Shown piece by piece: positions 7,575 through 7,678 of a DNA stretch of 7,678 bases; position 1 is the first letter of the stretch, and each line of letters begins with the position of its first letter. A program made the translations under genes and the position numbers. The stretch comes from Erysipelothrix sp. (lineage in GTDB: Bacteria > Bacillota_I > Bacilli_A > Erysipelotrichales > Erysipelotrichaceae). The stretch is from assembly GCA_012520695.1 (NCBI GenBank), contig JAAYNU010000136.1:1-7678 (forward strand), read 5' to 3'. The notes beneath the pieces were generated by a model that did not search any database, was not told the origin of the DNA, and was given only the letters and a program-made list of their open reading frames with translations.

Positions 7575-7593
7575 TGGTATACATAGTATACCA
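7575..7593. promoter_or_regulatory. Perfect 19-bp palindrome, likely operator
   Basis: TGGTATACATAGTATACCA has two 8-bp arms that are perfect inverted repeats around a 3-bp centre. It covers the -10 of the promoter for the small gene. A dimeric repressor bound here would block RNA polymerase, so a regulated promoter is inferred. The regulator is unknown. There is no U-tract after it on the minus strand, so it is not a terminator. Confidence 0.6.
7585..7593 (-). promoter_or_regulatory. Extended -10 promoter of the small gene
   Basis: The minus strand reads TGGTATACT, an extended -10 (TGn plus TATACT, one mismatch to TATAAT; hexamer at 7585-7590). TTGCAC lies 14 bases upstream, which is too close for a normal -35, so activity probably depends on the extended -10. 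The site lies just after the terminator of the right-hand gene and about 60 bases before the ATG at 7524. Confidence 0.6.
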
Positions 7594-7608
7594 CTTAATC
7601 AGAAGTGC

Positions 7609-7639
7609 AAAAAAGAAAACCCAGTTCAAACTGAGTTTT
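7609..7639 (-). terminator. Intrinsic terminator of the right-edge gene
   Basis: On the minus strand a 10-bp stem (7630-7639 with 7616-7625, tetraloop at 7626-7629) is followed by a C and six T residues (7609-7614). One pair is a G-U wobble only on the minus strand and an A-C mismatch on the plus strand, which supports leftward use. It begins seven bases after the TAA at 7646-7648. Confidence 0.85.
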
Positions 7640-7645
7640 CGTTGT

Positions 7646-7678
7646 TTAACCAAAATCGATGAATTCACCATTCTCAAT
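7646..7678 (-). CDS. C-terminal fragment of an unidentified gene
   Basis: Ten codons (IENGEFIDFG) and a TAA enter from the right edge. Support comes from context: the stop lies seven bases before a strong leftward terminator, as expected for a 3' gene end. The fragment is too short to identify. Another minus-strand frame is also open here, but it would run through the terminator and the promoter. Confidence 0.5.
   Translation of the reverse strand: MENGEFIDFG

Noticed and set aside
7558..7677. Alternative open minus-strand frame through the right-edge terminator
   Set aside because: It would translate through a strong terminator hairpin, a T-tract and the promoter palindrome; its product is low-complexity and hydrophobic, as expected from T-rich noncoding DNA.

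Overview
The window reads almost entirely leftwards (minus strand). It looks like core chromosome of a low-to-moderate-GC Bacillota bacterium. A single-chain glycyl-tRNA synthetase lies between recO and dnaG, and the ybeY-dgkA-cdd-era-recO-glyS-dnaG-rpoD order fits the Erysipelotrichia/Erysipelothrix side of the phylum. That placement is an inference from gene content and was not tested by any search.

From right to left (the direction of transcription) the layout is as follows. (1) At 7646-7678 there are the last codons of an unidentified gene, closed by a clear intrinsic terminator (7609-7639). (2) A small isolated unit occupies 7100-7593. It has an extended -10 promoter inside a perfect 19-bp palindrome, a strong ribosome binding site, a short unrecognised protein whose coding signal changes frame about two thirds of the way along, and its own intrinsic terminator. 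(3) A new promoter (perfect extended -10 at 7069-7077) then drives eight tightly packed genes: ybeY, dgkA, cdd, era, recO, glyS, dnaG and rpoD. Junctions range from a 26-bp overlap to a 16-bp gap. rpoD runs off the left edge before region 4.

The operon combines ribosome and RNA maturation (YbeY, Era), undecaprenol or lipid phosphorylation (DgkA), pyrimidine salvage (Cdd), recombination mediation (RecO), glycine charging (GlyS), replication priming (DnaG) and the housekeeping sigma factor (RpoD). It amounts to a growth-linked macromolecular-synthesis operon. Four genes have in-frame upstream GTG or TTG codons that would lengthen them. In each case the Shine-Dalgarno sequence favours the internal ATG, and the coordinates here use those ATGs.

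I found no mobile element, CRISPR array, structural RNA gene or T-box leader. The most interesting part is the small terminator-bounded unit at 7100-7593, not the operon, which is conventional. I see no strong evidence of a wholly new system.
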